A DNA stretch of 64,000 bases from Sequoia sempervirens. Its lineage: Eukaryota; Streptophyta; Pinopsida; Cupressales; Cupressaceae. Under the pieces are notes generated by a model that was given only the letters and a program-made list of their open reading frames with translations, was not told where the DNA came from and did no database searches. Positions 45,123 to 56,693 of this stretch are shown here, piece by piece. Location of the stretch: positions 123,151,394-123,215,393 of the forward strand of contig VDFB02252616.1 of NCBI GenBank assembly GCA_007258455.2. Direction: 5' to 3'. Made by a program: the position numbers and the translations under genes. The stretch's first letter is position 1. Each line of letters opens with the position of its first letter.

Positions 45123-45967
45123 CTTGTCAGACTTTCTGTAAATACCTTCAAACTATCCCTGCAAAGCACCTAAGCCTAGCCTATGAGGATGCTACACAAC
45201 TGCAAATACTAAACTGCTAAACCAATTACCTAATACCAATTTTACTCAAATCGCTAAGTGTGATTTCACTACTGCTTAGATGCCTATTTATAGAAAAAGT
45301 GAGGAAAGTCATGGTAGTTTTCTTTCCATAAACATGATGTTAATCAAGTACCAACTTGAAAGTTGTGCCCAAGCTTACTATAATTTCCCACCCAGTTGTG
45401 TTTGTTGAGTACGGTTTGTTGCGTACAAAACTAATAAGAGTTAATTAATTAGCCTAAGTTGGTGGTAGCAGTCGGCGATGTTATGCACGGCCAAGGACTA
45501 AGGTGTCATCCTCCAAGTTTTTATGTTTCCCAAGGTGGAACTCATATCTTTTCAAATGCTAATTGCATCTTTGGCTTAATCATTCCTTCTAAGATATTAA
45601 TTTCCAACGCATACGAATGCTTAAGCTGCTAACAAAGCGTCGACTCAAGTTCCAAGAAAATCACGTTATACATACAGTTGCTAATTATATTTATGAATTC
45701 TTGTCAAACCAAAATGGCAAGTAATTAATCTCGCACAAGCCAAAGGATTGGCAGTACATGCCGCATTAAATGCAAAAAATGTGGCTCTCATCTACCACTT
45801 TAAGAAAATATCGCCATGATATTGCGTGCAAAAATTTAAAACACTTAAAATTTTTCTTTTAAGAGTGCTACTTAAAGCAGAAAGCAAAAAATTTTAGAGC
45901 ATTGAGAGTCAAGGAGAAATTGTAGAAAAATTGAAGCTAAAGCATAAAACTTCTCACAAATTAACAA
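45123..45967. promoter_or_regulatory. Divergent intergenic region in Tat-A
   Basis: This 845-bp non-coding stretch separates the antisense gene (minus) from ORF-X (plus), so it may drive both. The minus TATA box is at 45285-45293. Toward ORF-X only a weak AAATTTAAAA near 45834 could serve. I see no ORF here. Confidence 0.45.
45285..45293 (-). promoter_or_regulatory. TATA box for the Tat-A antisense gene
   Basis: On the minus strand it reads CTATAAATA with context TTTTTCTATAAATAGGC, a canonical plant TATA box. It lies 163 bp upstream of the antisense ATG at 45122. A start site about 30 bp downstream would give a leader of roughly 130 bases. Confidence 0.6.
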
Positions 45968-48900
45968 ATGGCAGAAAGTTCAAGCCAAGGAGGTAGGCCA
46001 ATGGCGACGCAAAGATTAGCTAAGGCTCTACGAGGAGTACCAGCCATTAATGTCTTTGGAGATATTTCATATCCTACATTGGGTATTCCTAACAAGCCAA
46101 AATGGGAAAACACAAGGCAGTTGGACAAGCCCAAAATCTACAGAGACCGGAGCTTAGTTCATGAAGATTAGGATAATGTTCATGATCCCTTTCTTGCAAA
46201 AAACCCTAAAGGATTGAGGGAATTTGGTTGTGCACGAATGAAGGTGTCCAAATGGCCATTATCGGCTGCAAAAAAAGTATGGTTCAACGGGTTTCCTCAA
46301 TATATGGTCCTATTTGTGCACTACTACCCAGAGTTGGTCGATGCAGCCATTAGGCATTTCAATCCAAGTACTAGCACTATTGAGGACCAGACTCTGTCAG
46401 TTAACATCAATCTGGCTTCCATCTGGAATATGCTATGCATTCCAAACCCTATGAAAAGAGGGATGGAGGTGGAGATGTTTACTCCTAAACAGGGAGATAA
46501 AATATGGAACACCAAGGATAAGGCTCTGGAATTTTACAACAAAGAAACTGGAAGAATTGAAGCAGAATGCAGCAAGCCACCAAGAATTCCTACTCTGCAT
46601 GGCGCTTTCAAAGAAGACCTACAAGATGCCTTTTCAATGATGGAATTTTTTTCGGTCTAGACAATGACCAAGAGGTGCACGCTTTTCAATTGGGCCCAAC
46701 TTTCCAATTCCGCAAGAAAAAATCTTACTTCTTGTATGATTTTGTAGAGTACCTTGTAATGAAGATGTTAGAGAAACTTAACAAGTACCTAGTTGAATGA
46801 AAGTTCAAATTTTTCTCTTATCTTGCTTATATGTTTTTATATCAAAACTATGATTTCTTTGCTGGGTGTATGGAGTTGTCTATCTTTGATGAAAAGAGGA
46901 GGAAAAAGCCAGTTTTTATTTGGACACCTCTCCTCTCTTCTACCTTTGATTATTACACATTTTCGGATTATTTCTTGACTCCAATTTTGCAAGATTTACT
47001 GGAGGAGTGTATTAATTGGCTCACCTTGACTCAGATAGAGTTTATGCAGAATTTCACTCCCATATGTGATTGGTTCTTTGGGGCAGATTTTACATTCATC
47101 CAAATGCAAGGTTTCACTAGGGAGCCATTTTGCCTTCCAACATATGTAACTAATCGAGTGTTGTCCCTTGAATTATACTGGAAAGTGTGTATTATTGATA
47201 TTACCTTTTGAGCAGAAAAAGAGTCAAGAGGAAGGGATTCTTCACTTGTCTGCAAAGTTTCAAAGCAGTGGCCATGAAAAAAAAAAAACACACCCACTAT
47301 TGTAAGATAAGATAGCTCACTTAGGGTTGGTAATAATTTGTGATCATTAGGATCACAACCCTTTCAATGATCTACATTATGATCATCTCAAGGTAACCCA
47401 CAGCCCTCGGCCTTACTGGGAGAAAAAGCACAGCCCGCTTCAGGATGAGGATAAATTTTTGTTTGACCTGATTCATATCCCCATAGAAGAGAACAGGCCA
47501 CCATGGAATAGGTACTATTTCATGGTAGCGGATTATAATGAGAACCTCAAAATGGGAAAACCTTTATACAATCAACTGAGAAATGAAGAATGGACTAATG
47601 AAAGGATCAAATCCTTCTGGATATATCACTAGGAAACAAAATGGCTTGATGATCCTTATGAAAGCATAAAAAAGGATAAATAGTTTGATAAGCTTTGGGA
47701 TGATGAGCACCCTGCTTTTGACTCAAGCAATAGCAAAGGCAACCACCCCAATGAAGGAGAAGAACAAGCGGAAGAGGAAACTGAGACATCAGTGTCCTCT
47801 GCCCAACAGAGAAGGAAGTCTACAAGGCAGTCTACCTATGTCACTTCAAATGTGTGACTGAATATGTCACAAGCCTCACAAACACTTACCTAGGCCTCAA
47901 GAACATCAAGAGTGCCCCACCAACAACAACCACAATAGCCAAAAATTGTGGAGGTAAAAGACTCCTCGCCCCCTAAACGATAGCGCACGGAAGCTATCTT
48001 AAGAGAAGGATCACAAGTAGTCACCACAAGCCAAGTGCTTGTAGAAAGCCAAGAAGTTGAAGTAGTTGAACAGCCAGCGACAAGTGGAGCACCACCAGCA
48101 CCCAGTCAATAGGTAATTTTTGCTTCTGCTTTTCTTACTTCTCAATCTTTGGTATCCTATGTCATTCCCACAACACCCATTATTACAAGTGTTGGCCCTG
48201 CTTTTTCTGCCCCTACCACAATGTTTGTGGGAGGTTTCTCCCAATTCACCCAAACTAGGAAATCTACCTTAACACCTTCACAAACCTTAACACCGGCCAC
48301 CATTGCTCAATCTTTCCTCTCCTCTCTTGCTAAAAGCTCAGCTACCATTGGCACCTCTATTGCCTGTGCTACCTTGGGTCTAACCCAGCATGCCCAACAA
48401 ACAGACTCGATTATGACCACCCCATCGCCGCAACACATGATGAGCCCTTCCACCAGTTCGCAAACCAAACTATGGAAGGTTCCCTTTTTCTCCCTGAAAA
48501 CTGTCAATCTCTCATCAAAGAAAGTGCAAGGGCCCGCTACAAGAGTATTTCCTTTTCCATTTCCTTCTGGTACACCAATTGTTGGTAGACTATTTCAGTC
48601 ACCAATTGAATTCATATCCCATGGAGGAACCACAAAGAAAAAGTGATCCCTCAAGATCTAGAAGCAAAAAGAAAAGGATGATAAAAAGGAGGTGGAGTCC
48701 CAAATATATACAGTTTTCAATGAAGAACAACAAACACTGAATTTCACCACCATGTACCTGAATGTTGTCAAACCACAAGGCGAGATGCTATCGGGCAATT
48801 ACGACATGTATGCCATGGGGCTTGATCTGACTACCACTCAATTGCAGGATAAGGTGGAACTCATGGAGGAAACATAGTAGGTGGTGATGACTGACTTAAG

Positions 48901-50157
48901 TTTGGTCATCAGTTGAAGAAAAAGGAGCAGCTAAAGCTAGTGAAGAAAAGGATCAGTTTTTTGGAAACCAAGGAGAAATCACTAGAAACTGAAGTTGTGC
49001 GCTTGTCTGAAAAAGTGTGAAAAGAAGAGTTGGAGCAGAGAAAACTCCAAGAAGATCTCAATAGGTCCCAATCCATCGGCCCCACACAGCTCAATGAGTT
49101 GTGGGTGAAGAATCAAGAATATTAGAGCCAATTGACCTTAGCAGGGAAAATTTTGTAACAAAAGGATAAAGAGTTGGCAAATCAACACGATCTATATGAG
49201 CAAGAATTAGAAAAGAATCATATGAAATTTTAGGGCCAAAAGGCCCAGTTAGAAAAGGAGCTTCAAGAGACAAAGTCCTCTGTTGATACAGAATTGGAAA
49301 ACCATGCCTAAGTTAAAGGGAATTGGCATAAAGAAATGAGTATCTTCAGGGAGAAACTAGCATCCAAGAAAAGGAGAAATGTGGAATTAACATAGGCCAT
49401 TAACTCAAAGGATGTGGAGATCACCTCTCTAAAGAGCTCTCTCTAGGCCTCCTCTATGCAACCAGATCTCATCCCATTAGCTCGTTAGCTATATATTTCT
49501 TATTGGGGAATGGTTAAAATATTTTGCCTAACACTGCAGCCCATGCTCCATTTCATCTCAAAGGCATCAAAATTAAGCCAGGAGGTTCATGGAACAATTG
49601 ATTAATTCCCACATTTCATCTCATAGAAGGTTTTGGAAGCAAAGAATTTTCTGACCAAGCTATATTCGGTCTCTGATGAAGACATGGCCAAAGCAGGGAT
49701 CGAAGACCGAGATATTGCTACCCAAATGGAAAACAGGTTCATCCATTGCCACTCAGCCTTCTACTGAACTAAATCCACTGTAGTTACTTTGAGCCAAATA
49801 ATGGATGGCATGTGGGAAAATTTCTCCTAGCTGAGCGAAATGGACCTACCGTCTCCATTTCTTGAAGATGGGTTGATTTCCACGGTTGAGAAAATTGCAG
49901 AAAGAATTGAAAAGAAAGAGCAAGATCCAACCACTTTCCAGAGTTTTGGCCATCCTCCTACTGCAACAAACATTGAAGGTATTATTCATTCTCTTGCATA
50001 GCTACTTTTCTATTACGAGGCAAGGGCCGGCTTACCTGCGACACTACCTTATAAAGAAACGCTCGACTTGAGCAGAGCATAGGAGAATTTGCACAATATA
50101 GCGAGACCATCCGAAGATTATTGGATTCCCCTATAGGCAGCCCTTTCCAAGCTCTAA
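45968..50157 (+). pseudogene. ORF-X copy 2 (Tat-A): large coiled-coil protein
   Basis: It starts at an ATG in good context (ACAAATGGCAG). The N-terminal part (45968-46830) reads AKALRGVPAINVFGDISYP, then REFGCARMKVSKWPLSAAKK, FPQYMVLFVHYYPELVDAA and IWNMLCIPNP. A frameshift at a T-run near 46640 and a stop at 46798 lead to blocks shared with copy 1: PVFIWTPLLSST, FFGADFTFIQMQGF, LPTYVTNRVL, LGLVIICD. Next is an S/T/P-rich middle (48149-48646), then a K/E/L-rich probable coiled coil (48840-49470), then LYISYW near 49490, DLPSPFLEDG near 49848, and an end reading QAALSKL with stop at 50155. About 1,390 codons. No family recognised; no pol motifs. Confidence 0.65.
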
Positions 50158-50241
50158 TTTCATCACCAATGGATGGCACTCTAGTCTGTGAACCAGAGAA
50201 AATTTTGGGTTCCTCGTTCCTCTATGCGAAATTCCCCTAAT

Positions 50242-51574
50242 AGTTGCCAAAAGTTGTGAATTCAAAATTCACCATGCTCCCTTCAGGTTTTTATTTTTGT
50301 CTAAGTATCGACCCATGCCTTCAACAAATCTCATCGGCCCCCTTTTGGTTGTCACCGTGGCCTTTTTCACATGTCTTCTCATTGGTCTCCAAATTTTTTT
50401 CCTCCTTGTTCTTCTATCAGCCCCTAAAATGCTCCCATGTGTATTCACCACAGGCTATTCTAATTGCTTCCTTTCACTTCCTCATCGACCCCCACCTGCG
50501 TGCCACATAGCTCCTATTCGCATAATGGTTTTTTGGGCCCAACTGGCATTGTCTATAATAAACAACCTACTACATGTCATCTCAACGTAAGTTTTCATAG
50601 GAGAAAAAGGAAATCGACTGCGGAGTGAAACACTTCCATACGTCTCTTCAGCGCACGCTTCTTCAATGCAAGAATGTAGTGGACAAAAGGCTATGATATG
50701 CTACCACGTGTTCTAACCACCTACCCTAAGGGGTGACACTTTTCTACATGGAACTTTGTTGGACCACTTCCATCATTCACAAGGATGCACCTGAATGGAG
50801 GGCAACCAAATGTTGTGTCTCGAATATTTTCTGTTACAACGGCTGAGGGAGATCATTGCCTCGACATCATTGCTTAGATTCTAAATCTTTTTGGTTTCTA
50901 CTTGTCAAGTAGTGGAAGGCTTGCTATAAATACTGCTCTTTGCTTCTGAGGAAGGGTTCCACATTTTTGAGGGTTCCAATGCTCAAGGACACAAGTTCTG
51001 AGATTACATACTATTTTACTAGTTTTTAGAATTACAAGATTTTTGATAGATCAGGCCTTTGTATTGTTTAGATTATTGCAAAACTCACAGACTGTGCCAT
51101 TGTTTGGCCTCTTTGTTTCTTATGTTATTGATAAACTCTATGTTGTGCCATTATTTTTTGAATGGTTTATTTGTCATACTTCTATAGTTTGAATGCAAGT
51201 TTGTTGGCTTAGATCATGTCCTTCGACTCTTCTTTTTCAGTAAATGAGCATGATTATTATTTTATTTCATTGAATGATGTGTTCATACTACAATCTTTAA
51301 TTTATGTTATTCTAGGATATGGTAAATTTCTAAACAGGCCCTTAGATCATATCCAAAAGATAGGTTTATCATGCCTTTCATCTAAATTATGGCGCATCAC
51401 CTTAGTTAGATCTTTTATTTTTATATCTACTTTTGTTTCCCTTTCCAAAACCCCATTTACAGAATAATCTAGCTTCTTTAAAAATTTGGAGGTCACTCAG
51501 TTTAGCACAACAAGTCCCCCATAAACTGAGTTTCCCACAAAGGGTTGTTACCTTGCCAATTTTTGGAATCAATA
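50242..51574 (+). repeat. 3' LTR of Tat-A
   Basis: It corresponds to 32590-33940, starting AGTTGCCAAAAG and ending GGAATCAATA (CA decayed to TA). A TATA box CTATAAATACTGC lies near 50923. It abuts Gypsy-C coding sequence at 51575 without a primer site, as expected of a 3' LTR. Confidence 0.8.
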
Positions 51575-52029
51575 GTTACAAAGACATGTCATCAAACCAC
51601 ATTGTTGGACATGTTAAAACTAGAAAGAAGTGAATGGTAATGTGGTTTTTCCTTCAAACCAAGTGGGGCCTTACATTCCATATGCCAGTGAGTTAACCAT
51701 AGCATCAAGTGTGCCTTTGCCAAAATATACTCCAATTGACATTGGGAAAATCCTTAGTCACATAAGGATATCTTTACCACTATTTTTGGCTCTTATAATT
51801 TTACAATATAGTTCAAGTAATTTATCTTTCATCTTTTTTTCTATTCCTTTATTAACACAATGTTCCTAATGAAGAGGAGAGTGTAGAAAAGGAGAAAACT
51901 ATGGAGGTATACCTTGGTGCTTGAGTAGTAAATATTCATTTGAGTGTTGACCCCTTTTATACCACTATGATAATAAATCAGATGGATACTCCATAACTAC
52001 ATGTTGGACTCAAGTGCATCTATTACTTC

Positions 52030-52300
52030 CATGCCACTATAGGTAATGAATGATTTGGTATTTCCAATATCAAAGTCCTATGGCAAGTGCTTTATTATAG
52101 ACTCTAGAGAAGTGAATGTAATCAAGCTAGTGAGATATATAAAATTCTAGTTGGTTTATTACCCTAATCAATCCTTTTTTATGGATATTATAGTAGTAGA
52201 TTTCCCTACTAAATGGGGTATTTTTTTTGGAAAAAGTGGGTAGCATCTACTGATGGGAGAATTCATAGTCATCTTTCATATGTAATAATTCTTCTACATG
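52030..52300 (+). pseudogene. Gypsy-C protease
   Basis: The active-site segment reads CFIIDSREVNVI near 52090, where D-S-G-A-x-V-N-V-I is usual, so the glycine is lost. A second block reads VVDFPTKWGIFFWKKWV near 52196, followed by SHLSYV, the C-terminal strand pattern of this group. Confidence 0.65.
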
Positions 52301-52439
52301 GTGAAAACATAAATTTATGCAGGGAACAAAGGGTGCTAGGTAATATTGAAGATTGCTACAAGTCACTTTATGAGGTAAATCTATTTGAAACAAGCATTGA
52401 TCATATGATAAGTTGTTTTGATAAATTAAAATTGAATAG

Positions 52440-52840
52440 GATGTTCTTACGATGTTCTTTGATGGATCATGTTCAAGAGAAGGTAATGGTGCAAGTATCA
52501 TTTGTATATCTCCAAATGAAGAAAAATATAAGTTATATTTTATGCTAACCTTCTAGTGTACTAATAATGTTGTTGGCTATGAATCCATGTTGTTGGGGTT
52601 AAATATTCCTCAAAAATATGGAATTATATGCCTAAGAATTTGTGGATATTCAAAGCTAATAGTGTAGTAGGTGAAAGGTACATATGTATGCAAAGAAACA
52701 AAGCTACAATCATACAAAAATGTTGTTTGGGATAGCATGGGTTTATTTGATGCAATTGGAATTGAATGGATAGATATAAATGAAAATATTGAGGTAGATG
52801 CTCTTGTAATTACAACATCAAGGTATGATTTGGATTCATA
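52440..52840 (+). pseudogene. Gypsy-C archaeal-type RNase H (aRNH)
   Basis: It reads FFDGSCSREGNGASIICISP, CTNNVVGYESMLLGL, then GYSKLIV and INENIEVDALVI, all in one frame with three stops. The acidic positions are D at 52461, E at 52581, Y at 52647 in place of D, and D at 52797. As in Tat-A it lies between protease and RT. The C-T-N-N-V and V-K-G contexts are those of the RVT_3 type. The two elements are clearly diverged, so the arrangement is shared rather than copied recently. Confidence 0.8.
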
Positions 52841-53145
52841 TATTATTTTGTATTATTAGAGCATCAAAGTTTTAGCTAGACGAACCATACAAAAAATATG
52901 AAGTTGGAAATTATTTGATGATAGCTAGCATATATACAGGTTCATGAATGGTATAGATGAACTTAACAACTAGTTGATTGACTGGTAGCCAATGGTGGAG
53001 ATATGGGAAGGAACATTGTTTGGGAATGAAATGGTATAAGTTAAAATGAATACTATACTATTCTCAATGGATTAGTTACCTTAGAGAAAATATTTTTAGT
53101 GGAGACTATTATAAGAACAAAGACAATTCAACTCATGAAGATGAT

Positions 53146-54075
53146 GTGGAGGGCATAAACCTAGGAATAAATGAAAACCCAAATAGAGCTTACATGAGTA
53201 AAATTATTAAGCCAAATGAGAAAAAAATGTTGATTTCCATGTTGAGAAAGTTCAAGAAGTGTTTTGCATGGTCTTATGAAGATCTTCAGACTTATAGGGA
53301 AGATTTGTTTCAACAAACTATCCCTTCAAACATATGTCAAGCCTTTCAAGCAAAAGCAAAGGCCTATTATCCCCACCTTAGCTTCCCAAATGCAAAAATA
53401 GTTAATGAAGTTAAATGAAGTCAATATCATCATATCCATTAGACACTTGAAGTAGGTATCTAACCTTTTCTCAAAAATAAAAAATAAAAGAGAGATAAGG
53501 TTGTGTTCTGAATTTCAAAAATTCAACCTTAAATCACTCAATTAAAATTACCCTCTCTTGAGCATGGACCATTTTTTGCATCATGTCACTAGATTAGAAT
53601 TAATGTCTATGACATTTGGTTTTTCAAGCTACAATTAGATGGTGGTTAAATATTCTTAGCAACAAAAACCATCATTCACTACTCCATGGGGTACATATCT
53701 ATCTGTAAGGATGCCATTTGGATTGAAGAATGTAGGGGTCAACTTTTCAAAGAGAAATGGGAATGGCTTTTTCTAGTCTCATTGATGAGATTATTGTGGT
53801 ATACCAAGATGATTTGATTAAATTTTCAAAAGAAAAAGGTGAGTATTACAAACATCTTGAAATTGTTTTTAAAGTATGTTTAGAGTATGGAATTTTCTCT
53901 AAATCCTAAAAAATATAAATTTGGAGTTGAGGAAGGCAATCTCTTGGGGAAAATTATGTTAGAAGATAGGGTGAGAATGGATCTAGAATAATTCAAGGCC
54001 ATTTACCTCATTCCTCCACCCAAATTTTTCAAGGGAAATAGTCTTTTTTTGGTAAAATAAACTTTGTTAGGATAT
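53146..54075 (+). pseudogene. Gypsy-C reverse transcriptase
   Basis: The RT leader FKKCFAWSYEDLQTY near 53250 starts the domain. The palm box reads YQDD at 53802 in VVYQDDLIKFSKEK, followed by YGIFSxxxKKYKFGVEEGNLLGK near 53890-53950. Gypsy RT is clear in spite of many frameshifts. Confidence 0.8.
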
Positions 54076-54480
54076 TTGTTCCTAAATTTTCTAAAAAAAC
54101 TAATACCAAAGATGCTCAAGAAAGGGCAATCAATTGAGTGGAGTGCGGAGCCAATTGAATCCTTAGAGGATATTAAATAGCCTATCTCAAAGGAACCTAT
54201 TCTAGTAAGTCCTAATTATTCTAATCCCATCCATTTGTTCTCTTTTTCATCCTTTTACATTAATGTTGTTGTGTTGTTGTAAAAGAATGAATAAGGATAT
54301 GAGAAACCAACATCAGTTTTTAGTAAATCATTACAAGTAATTGAGCTAAAGTACTCTAAAATAGAGAAGTGTTCCTATACATTGGTCAAAGCCATGAAGA
54401 ATATTAGGTCATATTTTGTGGGTGCTAAAATTATGGCATATGCGCCACACCCAACTATGAAAAATATATTTATGAAATAG
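54076..54480 (+). pseudogene. Gypsy-C gypsy-type RNase H
   Basis: After the thumb (WSAEPIESLEDIK near 54140) it reads KPTSVFSKSLQVIELKYSKIEKCSYTLVKAM (in parts) near 54308-54395, then KIMAYAPHPTMKNIF. This is the RNase H that normally follows RT; its catalytic aspartates are not clearly kept. Confidence 0.7.
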
Positions 54481-54568
54481 GAGGCTTCAGGTAGAAGATG
54501 TTGTTGAATAAATAAAATCCAAGAGTATTACATGAAGATACAAGTCAAAACTTGTTAGAGGCCAAGGC

Positions 54569-55920
54569 TTGGCTAATTTAATGGATAATTCCAACTTAGA
54601 AGCAATGAAATTAAATGAGTTAAATGAAAATGATGATGTTTTCCCTTTCCTGTTGAGTGGTAGTATATGGTATAAGGATCTAATTTTTAATCTTTTGAAC
54701 ATGAATTATTCACCATACATGGATGAGAATCAAAGGAGAACCCTCAAGTTGTGGTCTCAAATATATGTACTGATTCAAAATGAGTTGATGTGGAGGAACC
54801 ATGAAGGGGTATCGTTGAAGTGCCTAGATGATGAGCAAGTTGATACAATGATGAAGGAATGTCACCATGGTATATGTGGTGGAAAATTCAATACTAAGAC
54901 CATGGCACATAAGATCCTAAAATTTAGATATTGGTGGCCTACATTGTTCAAAGATGTAGTGTAGATGATTTAGAAGTGTGATGTCTACCAAATACTTTTA
55001 GGTAAGCTCGAATTTATTGGTGCATTCTCTTGTTTCCTCTCATATTTGAAGCAACATTTTAATAGTGGTATATTGGTTTCATTGAAGAAATATAAGAGAA
55101 ATATAGTAATTCATATAAGTGGATCCTTATGGCCACAAACTACTTCACCAAGTGGGTTGAGGAAATTCCAACTTGTAATGCAACATATAAGGTAGTAGTA
55201 GATTTTTTGATAAATAACATAATCACTTGGTATGGAGTAACTACAAGGATTCTAGTTGATAATGTTATGTGCTTTAGAAATCAAGTTATATAAAACATGT
55301 GCTATAATTTTTGAATAAATTTGGTGCATTCCTATCCAAACCATCCTCAAAGCAATGGATAAGCTACGACAAGTAACAAAAGCTTGATGAAAATTATTTT
55401 AAAAAACTAGACCAGAATAAGAAGAGGTGGGATGATAAGTTGAATTATACTCTTTGGTATTGATAGATTTACTTTCAAATGAGTCATAAGTAGAAGTCCA
55501 TTTGAGCTGGTATAAAAAGCAGGACCAATAATTATTTTGTTTGGAATTGTTTATATACCATCTATTGTAGGATATAGATGATGACCAATGCAATGCAATT
55601 TCAAGGAGAGTCGTGGCATTTACTAAATCAAATGAACAAGAGAGAGCTACAAAGGATAAAAATTTGCAACATAAGAAAATAATGAAGTGATTTTTTGACA
55701 AAAGGACATCACCAGATATTTTCAAGTTGGTGATATGGTTCCTTTTTAGAATTTCAAGTTTGAAAACAAAGGAAAAGATGGAAAATTTGATCCTTTATGA
55801 CTTGGGCCTTATGGATTGTTTGAGAGATACAATTTTAATGTGTATCATCTCATGGATTTGAATGGAAAGCTACTAGAGCTACTCATGCACTATCAAAATC
55901 TAAAACATTTATTTTCATAA
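54569..55920 (+). pseudogene. Gypsy-C integrase
   Basis: The zinc-finger part reads ECHHGICGGKFN near 54859 and YWWPTLFKD. The core reads SYKWILMATNYFTKWVEE near 55117 (first D reads N), RILVDNVMCF near 55251 (second D kept), and HSYPNHPQSNG near 55329, after which the glutamate appears lost. The tail to 55920 is weakly readable (KSHLMDLNGKLL-like). It was preceded in life by the same fusion polyprotein as RT. Confidence 0.75.
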
Positions 55921-56130
55921 GTGATGAAATTTATTTTTTAATAAGTTCAAAGCTATATATTTCATGTTTTGATATTTCATTTACCAATTAGTCTTGAAAC
56001 CTATTATTCATGATAGTCTCTTATTTTCTAGTCGTGTCTCATGTTTTGTTAATTCAAAATTTTGTGGTTTACCCAAAGATCTGGATCCTTGCAATGCCTA
56101 TGAGAGACTCTCGTCCCTAACAAGAGCTAT

Positions 56131-56693
56131 TGTTAGGGTGTTGATAAAATTGTAAAATATTTTCTTTATATTTCATGTCCTTGTTCCTTTTTGTGCCTTG
56201 CTTCCCTATCTTGTTCATTGTTTTGTTTTCTATCAAGCCTTAGGTCCCAATGTGAACTTTGCATTTGGATTTTTTTCCTCTTTCCCATTCCCTCTCATCC
56301 TTTCTTTCCTACTTGGCCTTTTTTTTTATCCCTATCGATCTTTGGTCCTCAAAAATAAACTGGAACCTAAGGTTGCAATTCCCTATTCCCTTCCTACTCC
56401 CAACCAACTTTCTCTATGGACTCCAAATTATAATTTAGATTTGGAACTTATGCTTTAGGTTCCCTAATTTGATTCACCACCCAACTCTCACCAATATTTG
56501 TGTCCCTCTTTTATGTTTCTTCCCAAAGTCCACTCCTCGCTATTGTCATGCATTTTGTTTCCAACTAGGCTTCAAGCCCTAACTAGAACTTGGAACCTAC
56601 TATTATTGTTTTGTGTTCCTTCACATGGTGTGACACTCAATCTCTTATACAAATCCTTGGTTCTAAGTTCCTCTTAAAACATGAACCCTAACA
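56131..56693 (+). repeat. 3' LTR of Gypsy-C
   Basis: It begins TGTTAGGG and ends CCCTAACA, a perfect 8-bp inverted pair over 563 bp. The sequence before it (ACCCAAAGATCTGGATCCTTG) resembles that before the TR-GAG 3' LTR, suggesting related families. The 5' LTR is not in the window, so the right end rests on the inverted repeat alone. Confidence 0.6.

Larger units (their letters stand above)
32590..51574 (+). mobile_element. Tat-A: large Tat-like Ty3/gypsy element
   Basis: About 19.0 kb between two related LTRs, or about 14.8 kb without the nested 4.2-kb solo LTR. The order is LTR, primer site, gag, protease, aRNH, RT, RNase H, integrase, antisense gene, ORF-X, LTR. The size, extra RNase H, antisense ORF and extra sense ORF all recall the Tat/Ogre/Grande group of plant gypsy elements. 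By eye the LTRs are about 85% identical over the stretch compared, so the element is ancient. No target-site duplication was found (GAAAA before, GTTAC after), so I cannot exclude that the two LTRs come from different insertions of one family. Confidence 0.75.
51575..56130 (+). mobile_element. Gypsy-C: truncated Ty3/gypsy interior
   Basis: Protease, aRNH, RT, RNase H and integrase in order, followed by a 3' LTR at 56131. The gag, primer site and 5' LTR are missing because the Tat-A LTR abuts at 51575. The frames before the protease (about 51600-51870) could be a gag tail but show no motif. Many frameshifts and stops are present. Confidence 0.8.

Noticed and set aside
48307..48507. 66-codon minus-strand ORF in the ORF-X middle
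   Set aside because: It is the shadow of the S/T/P-rich plus frame 48149-48646.
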